64,000 bases of DNA. Origin: Mesaphorura yosii (lineage: Eukaryota > Arthropoda > Collembola > Poduromorpha > Tullbergiidae). This document shows, in pieces, positions 13,612-27,900 of the stretch (position 1 is its first letter; each line of letters starts with the position of its first letter). The translations under genes were made by a program, and so were the position numbers. Under the pieces are notes generated by a model. The model worked only from the letters and a program-made list of their open reading frames with translations, had not been told where the DNA came from and did not search any database. The stretch is taken from positions 116,417 through 180,416 of the forward strand of contig WIXG01000141.1 in the NCBI GenBank assembly GCA_009869945.1. The letters run 5' to 3'.

Positions 13612-16600
13612 ATGTCATCATCCGAGAAAACAATGTCAAAGAAGTTGAGTAGCATGATAGGAGGCAATAATAACATTCACCATCGACTTAATCACCATTT
13701 GCAAAACAGCCACCCAGCTCTACCGCGGAAAAACCACGTCGACCGACATTCAAGCAATCGACTCATCGATGTCGAAGAAGACGGCGACGATGATGTCAGC
13801 GATCACGTTGAGGATGATAACCAACCGATCAAACTGAGTGCTAACAGTAGTACGAGTGTTAACCCTGACGAAGACGATGACGACGAAAACAGTTACGTGG
13901 TCGAGTCATCTGAGGACGAGCGAGAACGCGAACGCGAACGAGTCAAGCGAAGAAAGTCCAGCAAACGCATTTCGGTGGTGGACGACTACGATGGAAATAA
14001 CACGACTGAGGAGGATGAGGAAGAATCGAAGGATCAAGACAATGGTTCAAGTTTTCGATCAAGTCCGGCGAAGAAGGGGAAGAGCAAGAGACCTCTGATT
14101 AGCAGCAGCAGTCGTAGTCGAACCAATCACAGCCATCGATCTGGCAATGACATTGGTTCCAAATTGCACCAGCGGATCAATCAGAGTAGTCGCGGCAGCG
14201 GAAGCAGTATTATTAATCAGCATAAAATGATGTTGCCCGGCGGACAACCAAGCCCCGCTGAAGCCAGTGAACTAGAGATGAGGCAAAAAGTCCACTCGCA
14301 CCATTTCCACCTTCTTAATGGCGGTGGCAATGGCGTGTCCATGAACAGTGGTCCTAACAGCAGCGGCCCTGCCGTCCAAACCCTCGACGGCTCCAGCAGC
14401 AGCCTGAGTCGAGAACAGCAGCTGAATCTCCTAATCCAGCACAACAATAACCAATTGCTGCAATCGGCGCACCAGCGAATGCAGCAGCAGCAAAACAACT
14501 CGATCAACAACAATAACAACATTGAGAGCGACAAAGGGCACCACCACAATATTGATCCGCTGCGTCTCCCACCGGAGAGTCTTAAGACTGAGAAGAAGCT
14601 CTCTTTCAGTGTGGCCTCCCTGTTGGGCCAACGGGAAACCGAACCCGGCGATCCGGAAGATGAAGACGAGGATGAGGATGAGGACAAGGTGAAGGATGAG
14701 GATAACCGGAGTCGGAGCAGCAGCGGTGAGGGCGAGGGTGGTGATAGTGAAGATGACAATGATAGCAATGCCGAAAGAAATTCCTACAGGTAAACACCAG
14801 ATATATACTTTTAGATAAAGTCAGAAGGTAAAAGGTCGGCTCATGCATGCGATGTACTCACATCGCAGTTCAAAGGTTACGTCGGACTGACTCCGCCTGA
14901 CCTTTTCGTCTCGAGTGATTCGAAAATAGAGATTAATCTCTAGCTACAATTCTGCCTCATCTAATTTGATTTATTGACCCCAGACTCTTCTGGGGAAGAG
15001 ACGCGCTTAGTACATTTTCCAGGCAAGAAGTGCCGAGTGCTTCAATCTGAGTTTTATGCAGACTGCCTTCAATTTTTCACTTTAAATCTCGACAGATCGT
15101 TGAATCGAAATAAATTGTTACCGTATTCCTTGATCGAATAAAAATAAGGATCCCTTAAAATTCAACACCAGTTCCGACGAATCAAGAAAGCACGTAGTCA
15201 GAGGATGGAAAGCATTATGTCAAGCGTTCAGATTACAAGCGTATCCAGGAATGGATACGAGAGCACAGCGCAATGCGACAAAGCAGATAACATTACAATC
15301 TCCAAATCTTGTTATGTGTTTGTGAATGTTGACAAGAAAAGGTTGTTGACGGTTAGGAAGACAAGAAGGATTAATGTCAAATGCATATTGTATGTGAATG
15401 GAAATACGTGTCACTCGTACACATTTTAATTTAAGAACTTATCAACTTCAAGTATCTCTCGAAAGGGTACGACGACAATGCGACGAGAAGTGACTCCTCA
15501 GTCGATTTAATAGGCTTAACACCTTTGGAAAGTATATACGCGCAATCCCTCACGGTCGAAAAGTTGCCTTTCTCTTCTTCAAAAACGAGAACGACTTAAA
15601 CTTCTTACGTCGATTATCCTTCCATTCTCCATTAAGCATTTCTTATTCTTGAGCGATTAAAACTCAACTCTGAGTGAATCGGGTTTATGGAATGAATGAA
15701 AGTTGTCGTGAGTTTAAATGACTGATTCACAAGCAAGGACGTCCTAGCGTTTTGTCACATTGCATTGAAAATAATAGACTGACATTTATTGACTGGAAGC
15801 ACTAAAATTACAAGGTCATGTGTACTAATAGCGTGTATCTAGTTCTTTATATATGTTCTGAAATTGCTGTCAAAGTCCAGCGATGAAAATCCTAACTTCA
15901 TAGTAACCATGTTCAGTAATGAGGGCCTGGACCCGGAAACTTGCATTACGCATTAGCTTGTTACTTGTATTACGTGCAGCAATTTTCTTCCGTCTAGTCA
16001 GTCAAATTGTATGTACTTGTCGAATGCACCACCATTGCAAGAATGATCGAGGAACTGAATGATTCAACGAACTTTCTTTCTGTGTTTTTTTCCAGCCAAG
16101 AAGAGAAACTACTGGCGGCGGTACGTCGTGCCAATTCCGCTCTAAGTTCAATGTCTGGTACGCCGCCGGATCACAGTCCCACATCATCGCGCTCCTACTC
16201 CTCGCCGATTTCCCCATTAACACCATCGTGGGCTTTTCCGCTCCTCGGTTGGGGTTACAATTCATCGCCACATAGTAAGTCAATAAACACATCATCATCT
16301 TTAAGTCTCCCGAGACCACGTCGTATCGCAAAGCACACGCAGCCAGGCCAGGCGGTGAATAATCGATTTAGGCACTTGCACTGCGCACTCACTCAGGACG
16401 GAACCAAATACGATTTACGAACCATGCGAAATGCCCTGCTCCTTTCCGCAGTCTATATTTGTTATTGCTTTATTACAGCTTGCATGATTTATTCAAGTAT
16501 AATATTTCGATTTCATTACAGCTTTTACCCCATTTCTTGCCCTGCTTCCGGTTGCTGCTGTTGACGTGAGTCGTGTTGTACTTTCTGGACGCACGCCTGC

Positions 16601-19600
16601 TAATCTTGTGAGCCGTGCGGTGCTGTGCTACTTCTCAATTAATTTTTTATACTCAAATGCTGAAAAAATTATATGCGCAATGGTGTTAAATTAGTCACAA
16701 TTTTTCCCGAATCTCATGAATCAACTTGTTGTGTCGGCAGGGCACATGGCACAAGTGCGTATCTCCGAGCAATCTTTCTCATGTTCTCCGAGGCAGCAAG
16801 GGAATCGTTGGCTAAGAGAGAAATAATAACAGTAATATATTTTAAATGATTAACAACATTTTTGCATTCCATTCGATTGTACGGCACTGGCAAGTTGAGG
16901 GAAATTCCTGACATATTTCTGCCGGACTTTGAGATAAACCGGGCAAATGCAAAGTTGGAAACGGCAGAGAAGGAGCAAAGTCCGTTGAGTACAATATTAT
17001 TATGTAATGTAAACATGACAGCCACGGTCGGCAGTGAAGGTAGGGAGACGAGCTGGCCTCTGGTGAATTGAGACCGTTTAATAAACGAAAATAAAATAAC
17101 TTCAGTTTGGCTGGCCGTATTAAACAAGCAGCGAATTAAGTACATGATTGCATGAAATATTGATTGCATTTCTCTCTCCTTAAACCCATTACCATAAGTA
17201 CTGCTATAATTTAGGACTACATCGAGTCATGCGTTACTCACAGGTGCATGCCTGGCGTGGCCTGGTCTGGGTCTCGTTGCGCAATATGATAATTGCGTCC
17301 GTGCCAACTGAGCGCGCTTCCATTTAGTCATCAACGCAGGCATCACAATATCACGGCACGCCATGGCAAGGCAAGCAGGGGCCTTGTGTGAACAACTGAC
17401 AAAATATGAAGGCGCAACACGGCATAGCATGCCACGGCACGGGAAGTTGTTGCCGCTCGACTAACAAAATGATTCGATTCAAATAATAAAGTTGCGTGAA
17501 CAAATTTTTTGAGGTTTCTCTCGTTCGTGTACTTGTACTTGACATGTGATATGTGAAGAAGTGTAACTAACCCACAGTCCTCTCGACTCAGCATTGTGTC
17601 CGTGGCACCCTTCCTCTCGTCTGAAGTCTGCACCCAGCAAACACAGTCTAAATTACTTAAAATTTGAACAATGGACGCATTACGATTACAACCTCTTTAT
17701 TAAATGAACACATTAAATTGTGAGATTCACGAGATTATCTCAACGTCGCACTCTTTCTATTTTAGACATACCATCACTGCATTGCCGCATTACACTGTAT
17801 TATCCTGAGTTGTTTACGTATATCTGTCGACAACAATTAACATTTCCATTCATACTAAATTACTTTGCAACCGATCTAAAAGTGGCACGCACATGCAAAC
17901 CAACAATAATGAATTGCGTTTCATGCGCTTGTCATCATGAAGCCAGAGTCTTGAGAGCTTTGTTTTGAGGACAAGCAGACTGGCTGAGCGACGAGAGAGC
18001 GGACACAACATGTCACAAAAGCAGGCATTTGTGCGGAGTGGATCTCAATTAAGATAATTATTTGAGTATTTAAGAATGCCGCACACACGCAACTCAATTA
18101 TTGCCGCAAATAACGAATATGACGATTAAATGATTAAACAATTTGGTCGTGGCCGTACAGCGTCTCCATCGCAGCAGTGTTTAATTGACGAGATCGCTTG
18201 ATGCTGATCGGCGATCATGATCATCATGGGACACCGCAGCGGCGGCGGTGATGATGATGGACGTGTGAAATTATTTACGCTGCGAAAGTCCAACAGGCGA
18301 GCTCCATACCTTAGGAAGTATCATTAACGCATGCGCGGAGATGTTGATGTGGTTGATGATGATGAGCATGAACATAATCATCCACCATTTATCGTTCATT
18401 CATTCAAAAAAAATCAGGGAATTTAAAAAGAAATAAATATTTTGAAGTCACGGATAATAATGCAAGGTGATGGCACGTAAACGCGACGAGTACGCTACAC
18501 GCATTAATAAGCTAATTCTTTATGAATTGTTGATGTCTTGATGTTTGCCCATCGCGTCTAAGGCTAATGGCTTAATAGCTGACAGTTTAAAGACCAATAT
18601 TGCGATGATTATGATGTTCCATCTGATCTGCTCGGTTGAGTCTGTACAGCTTTCCACTGTGAGTTGTTGAAGTCTGATTTTTAATGAAGATGATCTTGTG
18701 TGTCATTCACGCTTGCGGTGAGCCAGACGACAGTGAGCTGGCGGCTTATCATGCCAACTTGTTTGACTCCGCATATGTAAGTAAGTGCTTTTAGTATGTA
18801 TGTTGAACCGCTTGATTTCAATCCTGCATCTTGGTCAGTAACCGATAGGAATCGTCATTATTAATACACCACGATCGCGATTGATTTGACGTGTTAATAT
18901 TTAAACCTTTTGATTTGCATTTATATGCGTATATATAAAGTCTGGTCGTCGTCGCAGAGCAGACGGTTAAAGCTAAGAGCGGATAATGCTTAAAACCAAT
19001 TCACATGCGATCATGTCTGCAACCCGCCAACAGCCACACTCATAATCTGTTCTGGTGGTAACAATTTCCACAAATTCGTAATTTATAATTTGAGCACAAA
19101 GAATGCACCCACTTCTCTAGTCAGGGTTGGAAGGAACCCATTTCTCAGTTCCAGACTGTCTCAAGTAAAACAAGTTTATCTTTCTCCGGCCCTACTTGAG
19201 CAGAAGTGTGCACGCGTTATCTTCCAGTCCTTTCCTTTGTTGAGGTCCCGACGACTGGCTGGCGATAATCTTGATCCTGACACGCAAGCCCGGGCTCAGG
19301 CACAGAACGACAGGACAGGGCGCAGTATCTTAAGAGGAAACGAAACATTGTAATCATGATCACCAAAAAGTTCAAAAGTATTCAATGCAATGTGTCTGAT
19401 GATGTGATCTTAATTTGTGGACGAGGAAACTCGTTTCTTCCCCAAAATATTCCCCCGCTTTCTTTTCTGTGGCATCGCAGTCAGTCTGTTTGTTGAATAA
19501 TTCTTATAAAGCATTACTTATAACAAAATGTTTCACCCTTTACTGAAAGAAGATGATATGTTAAGTGCACTGCACATTTCTCAATCGCAGACAACAATAT

Positions 19601-22600
19601 AATTGCGCGTCATGCATGCCATTGCATGGCCTTTCCCAAAGTATTGCAGTCAGCGCACATTGCACATTGTATAGGCATACAGAACACGGCAACAATCCGT
19701 CAAATTTTTATTCGTGGCTGAGGAAACGCACTCCATCGGTCAAGAAAGGCGAAAACAAAGGCCCAGTCTGCATGCTCTGCTCTCTTTCTCTCGTTCTCGT
19801 CCGATGATTATTCATTCATCATTCAAGGAGTCAGAGTAATTATTATTTGATTTATCAGCCACTCCTTCTTCGCCCTGCTCTGCTTTGTGCTCTGCTCGCT
19901 GTGAAGAAATAAAATAATGGCTTGCTTAAATTATATTATTACAAGAATGAGTTTTTGTGCGCGGACAAAAGTGAGAAAAAAGTTACAATGCCAGCATACA
20001 AATAGTTTTCTCTCGGACAACTTATTTGTACGGCAAACCGCTTATTAGTCCAGTTTGTGTACCATACAAGCTGTTGTGAGCCTTGTGATGAATTCTTAAT
20101 ACTCAAACTTGCTCGTACCCGTTCTTTTTTATGCTGGTCCGACTCGTCCACAACGTGTCATATTATTTGAAATTTGCAATATTAATTATTGCGCATAAGA
20201 AACGAGTTTTTCTATCAGCATGAATTGTGAATTTTGACGCGAGTTAATCCTCAACTTGGCTGGCTGCGTGTTTGCAGTTTCTGAGTCTTTAGTGCCTGGT
20301 CTTTACTTAATTCAATAATTACCCTTTATTAAACGTTCCTCGATCAGCCATGACATGGCATGAGAATAAACTCGTTTCTGCATGTGCTGAAATAATTCAT
20401 TTCGCTCTACCAGTGCATACTTGCAATTAGCAATCTAAATTAGTTGACCAATTCCATTGCATTTGCACTGGATTTGATCAGGGGGCCAAAGATACAAGTT
20501 GTTGAATGCTAAGAGCGAATAGATAAGACAGCAGCAACTCGTCGAGGTGGTGAACGTGTAGATGGATTAATATTTGTAGATCCCTGGTAGAGATTGACAA
20601 GGTCAATTAATCTTCACATTAATGGACTTGTTATTTTTTGTACGCGCGGACGCGTACGCGACCGGGCTCTCATTACAACTTAATTTTGGCATCCACGTTA
20701 CTAACAAGCAATGTACACTAACGTGTTGGCTGTAATTGCGCATTTAACCTTCCATTTAATGACTGATGCCTCACTTCTGCGACTTGTGATCCCCATTTGC
20801 CATTAAAGCAACACGATTGCGAACACCAATAAATTAAAGTTGGGTTAATTGCTTATTGTTCTTGTTCTTGCAATCGTGGCGGTTTCGGTTGCATTTTGGA
20901 CAGCAATTACGAGAAAAAAACGTAAATGACACAAGTTGCAAATTATTTATAACCTTAGTTTATTGGTGTCCCTGGCGATTCGCATTAATTAGCTAATTAC
21001 AATCGACCCTTGCGACTAATTATTGCTTATTTATGTAAATCAGTCAAGATATGTAGATATGAACCACAGCCGCTAAACAATTGTCTCTTTCTTTCGTTTG
21101 CTTATGATTCAGAAGATATGCTCTCGTCTCGACTTCCTGGTCCTCCTGTACGCTGTCAGCTCAGAAAGCACAAGCCAAATCGGAAACCACGGACACCGTT
21201 CACTACGCAGCAGCTGCTCGCCTTAGAGAAGAAGTTTCGTGAGAAACAATATCTGTCAATTGCCGAGCGCGCCGAATTCTCCTCTTCACTTAATCTTACA
21301 GAAACACAAGTAAGTCTACGCAATAACTTTTAGTTTGTATCAAATTATGAACACACAAATCTCCTTTGATGTGTGATGCCGATAGCCACGAGCAATCTTA
21401 ATTATCCAAGTTGAAAAGTAATTGATGACGATCTGAAGTATCTTGAGCACATGTCAATAAGCGCACGTTTTGGCTGAACCCAATATCTGAGAAGTCAATC
21501 ATTGATAATATGAGTAGACAAGACAAAAATCAAAGGTAGCCAGCTAAGGGCAGCAGACTTGCGCGCCAGTGCCCAGATCTTATTTACCCCTTGCTGTGAG
21601 CTGCAGCCACACAGGTCTTCATCTGCAGCCTACAGAGCCCGCACGTAATAGTTAAATCGTGTCTATGATGCTGAGCCGACTCTAGCACTTCAGAGCCAAG
21701 TCCACAATGAGTTCGTCTAATGTCATCGGGCATAGCTGATCCACAAAATTTAAACTCTCCTGGACATTTTTCAAATGGGCGATTGTGTGAAAAATATTCT
21801 GTCTTCATCACAATAGAGGGACTCTGATCAAACATCGAGTACATCGTGTACCTAAGCTTGCTCTATTTCTGCATGCAAGTAGAGGTTAAGTAACTATGCA
21901 AGAAATCTTCTTGGGTGAAGCGACCGATTTCGTTCGAAGTATTATCTGTGTAGAATCTTTGATCTAGGCTCATTACTCTTGCACTAATCAAACAAGTTCC
22001 ATATATTTACATACGCAAGGTGTAGAACAAAAACACGCGTCTTTTTTCCTGTCTCACTCGAGGCAACTGCTGCAGGAGCAGCACTTTGTTAACTTCATCC
22101 CAACGCAGATCTTTTGTTTATCGTCTCTGAGGAATGAATGGCTGACTACAACAGCAAGATAGCGAGAGCGAGACAGGAATAGGGAACACAGCGAGAAGAC
22201 GTGAGAAATCAATTACGTTGACAGATTAGGTGACCAAAGCTTTCCACTTGAACACTAGTAGAATTCAGTCATGTACAAATCATGTCGTAATTTATTATAC
22301 TTTATTGCTTTATTGTTATAACCAAATGTGACTGGGCAAAGTGAATCGAGTGAGAAACTCATCCTAATAATAACTGTAACAATGGCTAATGGCAATAGTC
22401 AAATTGATGCGACAGAGTGACGGTTTTACGCGAGTCGTACAGTTGTACATAAAGATAAAGTTGTTCATATCACTGATGGAGTTGACAGATGAGTATTGTC
22501 AAAACTCGCAGTTTTTGTGAGATTACGTGAGTCACTCTTTCAGGCTGAGTAGTCAGAACCAGTCACGGAATACGCCAGACTGATGATTCACTTAACGTAA

Positions 22601-24130
22601 CCAGTGAGTGAACAAATATTTTATATTGGAGTATTATCTTTCAATGTAGTCATGCAATTGCAACAATGTTAAGAGCAAAACATTGTTTTGGACAAAAACT
22701 GTGCGCAAAAATCAACTCTCATAGTCAATCCTTGCGTCTTCTTCCAGTGAAGGCGTTTGTCTTTCAATTACAGCTGGAAGTCAAATCAGCATTTTTCATG
22801 GATAATAACAATACTTATTCACTTTGTGTCCTTTGGTGTTCCTTCAATTCACCTTCTCTCGAGTGCGCCTCGTTTACCATTTTCAACTTGAACATTTTAA
22901 TCCTTCAAATTCCGTTCTCCGTCCAAGTTGATGACTTCTTTTCTTGAGATTAGTTTCCTGCTGGAGAAGAAGCTGTTGGCAATACATAGGAGCGTTCGGA
23001 GCGAATACGAGTATAGCCGTGTCCTTTTCACGTCTCAAGTAAACAAGCTGAAGTTCTTCAACTGCACCCACGACAAGACGTTACAATAATCTCGTAGATA
23101 TTTTTCAATGTTCCAAAAGAAGAAACAAAGTAAAGTACAAGATTTCAATCCTCCTTCTGTTGTTCTTCCGTTCCATTGTCTGCCACTTTTACATGCGGGA
23201 TCACAATTCACAATGCACGCCCAACAACTTTCTGCATGTCTTACTGAACAACATCTCACAATCAATTTCAATTTTATTGAAATAAGCACTTTACATTGTT
23301 TCTGGAAAGGTGGAAAGATTACATTCTGCTGTGGACAAGTTGATTAATTTCGAAAGAAATGAAAAGTGAGCTCAAGCCACCACGCAGAGAATTCAAATGG
23401 GGAATAACTATTCAAGTATCCAGCGTGCATTTTTGTTTTTGTATTTTAATCTGTGAAGTGAAGTATCGTGAAACATGTTCATTAGTCAATTCCTGCTACA
23501 ATCTGCAATAATAATATTATAAATTGTACACTTCAACTCCGATTCCTTTCGTAATAGAGACAATAAATTTTTTGTCTATTTTACCACTTTCAATTCGTTT
23601 AGAAATAAAAACTTGTCTCTTCAGTAATTTTTTCTATAAGCGTAACCGAGAACATCTTCCAACTGTCTGGCTGCCTTGCTGCTATTTAAGGTTGTGCAGC
23701 TTCGGTAGATTGAAATGTTAATTAAAAGCAGTCCTACTTAAACCCTGCATCGCCCATTTAAAAAACAGCTCGAAATCTCGACTTAGCGAACCTGTGTGAT
23801 CATATGCGCTTGTGATCGAGATTTATGTGTTCTTGAGATTCGCCAACTACAGAAAACCGACAAGTTGACATAAATAGTCTTAATTTCTATCTTCGTTTGC
23901 AGGTGAAGATTTGGTTTCAAAATCGCCGAGCGAAAGCCAAGCGACTTCAAGAAGCGGAGATTGAGAAACTTCGTCTGGCAGCTGCACGTCCACTACTTCC
24001 ACCTTCGCTTGGCGGCCTCTTGCCGCCAGGGGTTAGCCCGTTCGGAAACCATCCGCACTCGCTCCTAGCACGGTCAGCTCACATAAATGCAGCGTTTAAT
24101 CTTAATGCTCTTCTTAATCCAAAAATGTAG
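13612..24130 (+). CDS. msx: Msx/Drop-class homeobox transcription factor, four exons
   Basis: Coding exons are 13612-14789, 16096-16274, 21113-21309 and 23903-24130. Intron phases match at every junction (2, 1, 0), giving 593 residues. The homeodomain is residues 475-534, starts [10 protein letters not shown] and contains the recognition helix [16 protein letters not shown]. This motif, with the preceding [13 protein letters not shown] and the trailing EAEIEKL, is diagnostic of the Msx family. An EH1-like repressor motif (LSFSVASLL, residues 330-338) would recruit Groucho/TLE; Msx proteins are mainly nuclear repressors in neural, muscle and appendage patterning. The long N-terminal half is low complexity: acidic runs, Ser/Asn/Gln/His-rich stretches and an RERERERER run near residues 103-111. 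The ATG at 13612 is the first in its frame. The third exon could begin 3 bases later (21116), changing one residue pair. Identification is by family motifs; exact exon edges are inferred from splice consensus. Confidence 0.93.
14599..14625 (+). other. EH1-like Groucho-binding motif in Msx
   Basis: The codons spell LSFSVASLL, which fits the engrailed-homology-1 pattern (F-S-[VI]-x-x-[LI]-[LM]) found N-terminal to the homeodomain in Msx and other NK-related repressors. Its place, about 135 residues before the homeodomain, is typical. The role in corepressor recruitment is family knowledge, not seen here. Confidence 0.8.
14790..16095 (+). other. msx intron 1
   Basis: The donor is CAG|GTAAAC and the acceptor a T-rich tract ending in CCAG; it is a phase 2 intron. 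A 74-codon open frame inside (15205-15429) has no recognisable domain or splice support and is probably chance. Confidence 0.75.
16275..21112 (+). other. msx intron 2, long, possibly regulatory
   Basis: The donor is ATA|GTAAGT and the acceptor GATTCAG. It is a phase 1 intron of about 4.8 kb, the longest in the gene. It contains simple GATGAT and CGG-type short repeats near 18.2-18.4 kb and AT-rich blocks. No nested gene is supported. Length and position make it a reasonable place for tissue enhancers, which is inference only. Confidence 0.7.
21310..23902 (+). other. msx intron 3, splitting the homeobox at codons 44/45
   Basis: The donor is CAA|GTAAGT and the acceptor TTTGCAG|GTG. This phase 0 intron of about 2.6 kb falls exactly between Q44 and V45 of the homeodomain, just before the recognition-helix block VKIWFQNRR. 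An intron at 44/45 recurs in several homeobox classes, for example Distal-less. No nested gene is supported. Confidence 0.8.
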
Positions 24131-24943
24131 TCAATAGCATCAAGCAGGGGTTCCGTTCTGCACATCGTTGTTGTTTTGTTTACTGTTTCTGGGTTTTACT
24201 TTTACGTATGGAGCAATTATTGTCGCTACGAGAGGCAAGAGCACGTTGCAGTGCTTAGTTCGAGTTTCTCATCCAAGTATGCATTAAAACCACAAGTCCA
24301 ACTAAGGGCGCGTTGTTATTCTGCTTGTTAATTGAGCACAAATGATTACCGTTATTATTATATTGCAACTGATTAAGTGCGCAAGGAAACTAAACTTTCA
24401 AATCAAATTAAATTATATACCAAATCCAAGTACCACGGGAGCCCTTCCATTTTAATATTTACGATAGCATATGAGTACGTGCGTGTAAATGTGTTAAGGT
24501 TACAGCGTTCTCTCATGATTATACCAATACCAAATTATAATTAATGTACAATCTAAGTAGTCGAATATGATACGGCATGGTTCATGTGAAACAATTGAAG
24601 GAATTAGACCGAAGTGCGATACAGCAAGTATTCTCAGTTACTGTCATAATTTCTCATTAGAGCTAACAGTATGCGGCAAGTAGCTTGAATATTATGAACT
24701 AAGGATCGTCACAGTAGCGTAATGTAAACTCTCTAATCAACCAAGAAAACGCGTTTAAAGTAAGAGGGCATATGAACTTATGCATTATAAATTACGATGG
24801 ACAGGCACTCAAATTGATTATGAAGCCCAATATTCTATTATGTACGTAATCTATAAACAGATAATAATTTGTTAATGAGTCGGAGTGGAAAAATAGGGCT
24901 AATTTGATCCATGAATAAAATAAACGGAAGAAATAAAATAAAT
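24131..24943 (+). promoter_or_regulatory. msx 3' UTR with clustered poly(A) signals
   Basis: After the TAG stop, the first strong run of AATAAA hexamers lies at 24914-24943, with several overlapping copies. This implies a 3' UTR of about 0.8 kb. The exact cleavage site cannot be seen. Confidence 0.5.
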
Positions 24944-27900
24944 ATCAACCAAAACCAAACCGAGCACTAGCGTCTTTATTTCATGGCGAAACTACCGCCT
25001 TCAAGAAAAAATTGGATCGCAATGTTCACGCGTCCACGACCACAGCCATTAAATATACATGCACGAGCATCGGCAATAGTTTCCATCCTCTCTCCTGCTA
25101 TTATTGCATCCTTGTGAGAGACGAGAGTGGTGTGTCACCGTGAATTTTATGCTTTTTTAACGATTGGGAAACGGTCTGGCCTGACATGCAGTCTTCCCCT
25201 GCGACGAGAAATTGATTAATTAATGGCCCATAACTAAAGTTACAGTCGGAGTCAGTCGATATCTTTGACGACGCTTTCCTGCTCCTAAGTTCTGGAGGAC
25301 TGGCTTAAATATATGCGCCAAGGGCAAGTGCAAGTGCGTATGCACAAGGGAAGGAGTGTTTGTTGCTTGTTAAACTCATTAGTGAGAAGTAAGAGTTCAG
25401 AGGAACTTCATTGATGCATGCGTGGAATATCTTCTGTCACTGCTGCACGTTGGCCACGACTCATTACAACCGTGAGCTACTAAACCTATTCCTTTGCACC
25501 CTAACCGCTTGTGCAATACAAAATTCACTAAACTAAACTCGGGTTCGCGATGGAAGAACTAATTGCAATTTGGTTGGGTTTCCACTACGAACTCCGATTT
25601 TCACGTGGTCACAAAACAAGATGATTATAAAATGAATTCACTTTCGCCATCAAATATTCATCGGCTCGTTCATTGTATTGTCTGTTTATGGCAGCAAGTA
25701 AAACGTCCAATAGATTTATCAGTTTGCAGTCTGCTTCCTTTTTATTAGCACAAATGGCTTCGCTCAATTGACCAAAAACGGACTCGTGCAACGCTGCTGA
25801 TTATGATAATGTAGCAACTACAACATCATTGCGAGTAAAACAATTCTGATGTAAATTCAATAACAGCAACGAGAAAACATTGAAATCATTTTAATTTCTT
25901 TTGAATTAATTAATTGTGGGCTGAAACATGATGAGACATTTACTTAAAAGGCATGATGGGCGAAGGAGGAGGAGGACGGCATATTTTGCAAAACAATTCT
26001 ATATCGCAACCTTTGACCATTTAATTTAATGCATACATGAACTATACCGAACCGCCTTTCAAAGCACAGGCGTAATGGCTTTTTCTTACTTATTAGAACG
26101 AAGCAAAAGCTCCAAAAAAGAATTATTGCCACCTGAATTGAGTTCAAATGCAAATTGCTACTCATCACAAATCCAAAATTTACGAACCACAAGACAAGAC
26201 AAAGCTGTCCCGTATTACAGGTCAACAACGCGCTTAATTGGACGACGACAATTAAACTTCAGCGGCAGCAGCTGGTTTTTGCTTACACAAATAATGATTA
26301 ATTATAAGTTGCCTTGCTTGCTTGTGCGGAATATAATTTATGGGCTTCTTTTGCCAGTTCATGATTCATGATTCGCATGGTGACATAAACTGGCTTAACC
26401 TACAACAATAAAAAAAATTCAATTTGCAAATTTCTATTGAAACTGACAAGTCAACACCTTAATGGTCTTCCTCGTTCATACTCAAGCGCAAACAAGCAAG
26501 CAATTCTTGAATCATGAATCGTGCATCACGAATTTGTGATGCACCACGCTGCACTACGAAACTACGTTGCTTCGGCTTCTTGTTTGTACATTTCTCTTTG
26601 TGTGCCTTGGTTAACTAATTATTTTTCCCATTTAGTAGGTCATTTAAATATTTATTTGCTAATTGACATGTTGAATAATCGTCTTGACATGGCAAGTATG
26701 CAGTTTGGCGTTGTTTCGTGTAGGGCGCCAGCGTTGGTGTTGAATGAAAAGTCAGGCAGAATTAATCAAGTAGAGGCCACAATAAAAAGATTTATCAAGA
26801 ATGCTGAAAGAATTTTATTGAAGAACGGAAAAGATAAAATTGTTGTATGCAAGAAGCCAGAGACGTGGAAAGGCAAAAGAAACTCACTCGACCAGCTCAC
26901 TTTTCGCCCTACAGGATACATGCACGGTGAGTTCAAGTGTTCGGGCCGAAGAGTGGTGACGGCGAAGTTTAGATAAAAGGAAGAATGGAGAAGACAGATT
27001 CGATTGTTGATGACACGAAGAATTTCTTCTTTAACGCCGTCTTTATTTGCCACGCTTGCACAACTGGAAATAAACCTTTGGCAATTTCTTTATGCCGCTG
27101 CATTCCATAAGTTTGCAAATTCTATTTTGCGAGTCGTATTTTACATTTTAAGACCGAGACGCGACGAGAGCCGATGCAAATTGTTTACGAATTGAAAGAT
27201 TGCATGAAAACTGCTCGTAACTAGTCGCTCGAGTGCTGGAATCAAGTTTCAGGCAACATATGTTCGGGTCATCCTGCACTGCCGACAAACCCCACACAGA
27301 ATTTAATTACCGTGTGGACATTGTGTAATAAGAACGTCTTCGCTACAGCGCAACAGCAAATGCACTACAAATACCGGGTTATCATTACAATTAATACGCA
27401 ATGCTGTTAACGTTGCTACCTAATTTGAAGAACCTCAATCGGTGTTACGTGAAGCAGCTCAAGCTAACCTTCTGTCACGCATTCACTTGTGTGAGGTTGC
27501 TTGTTACAAACTTTATAACTCTCGTCCCTCAATTGACACTCAAATCGTAAAGAAACCCATAAACATGACGACAGTAAAACCGGTGCTCAACTTGGAAGCT
27601 GAAGAGCGTTCAGCGCTTAACCGCACCAAATTTTATGACTTGCCAGGAGAAGTTATTACACATTTTTGAAGTCACTCGAGTTCCCCCACCGGCATGAAGG
27701 CCAGAAGCACCAACTTCTTTTGTACGATTTAAAAGCCCTATAAATTTACTGCCAGGGCCTTTGAGCGTCCGTGATATTTTAACCATCATAATTAGATTAT
27801 ATTTTAAGTCTTTCGTGGCGGTAGGTAAATGTATTCCACGGTTATAAAATCTGATTGCAGCGACAAAGCAGAAGAAGCGCACATGAGCTGGAGCTGGGAT

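Noticed and set aside
14217..14768. 183-codon minus-strand frame, Ser/Leu-rich
   Set aside because: It is the antisense shadow of acidic and Ser/Gln-rich msx exon 1.
26521..26976. 151-codon plus-strand open frame
   Set aside because: No recognisable domain, no splice partners, and a length within what AT-rich non-coding DNA can give by chance over 64 kb and six frames.
27610..27882. 90-codon minus-strand frame that looks vaguely transposon-like
   Set aside because: No recognisable transposase or reverse transcriptase motif and no terminal repeats.
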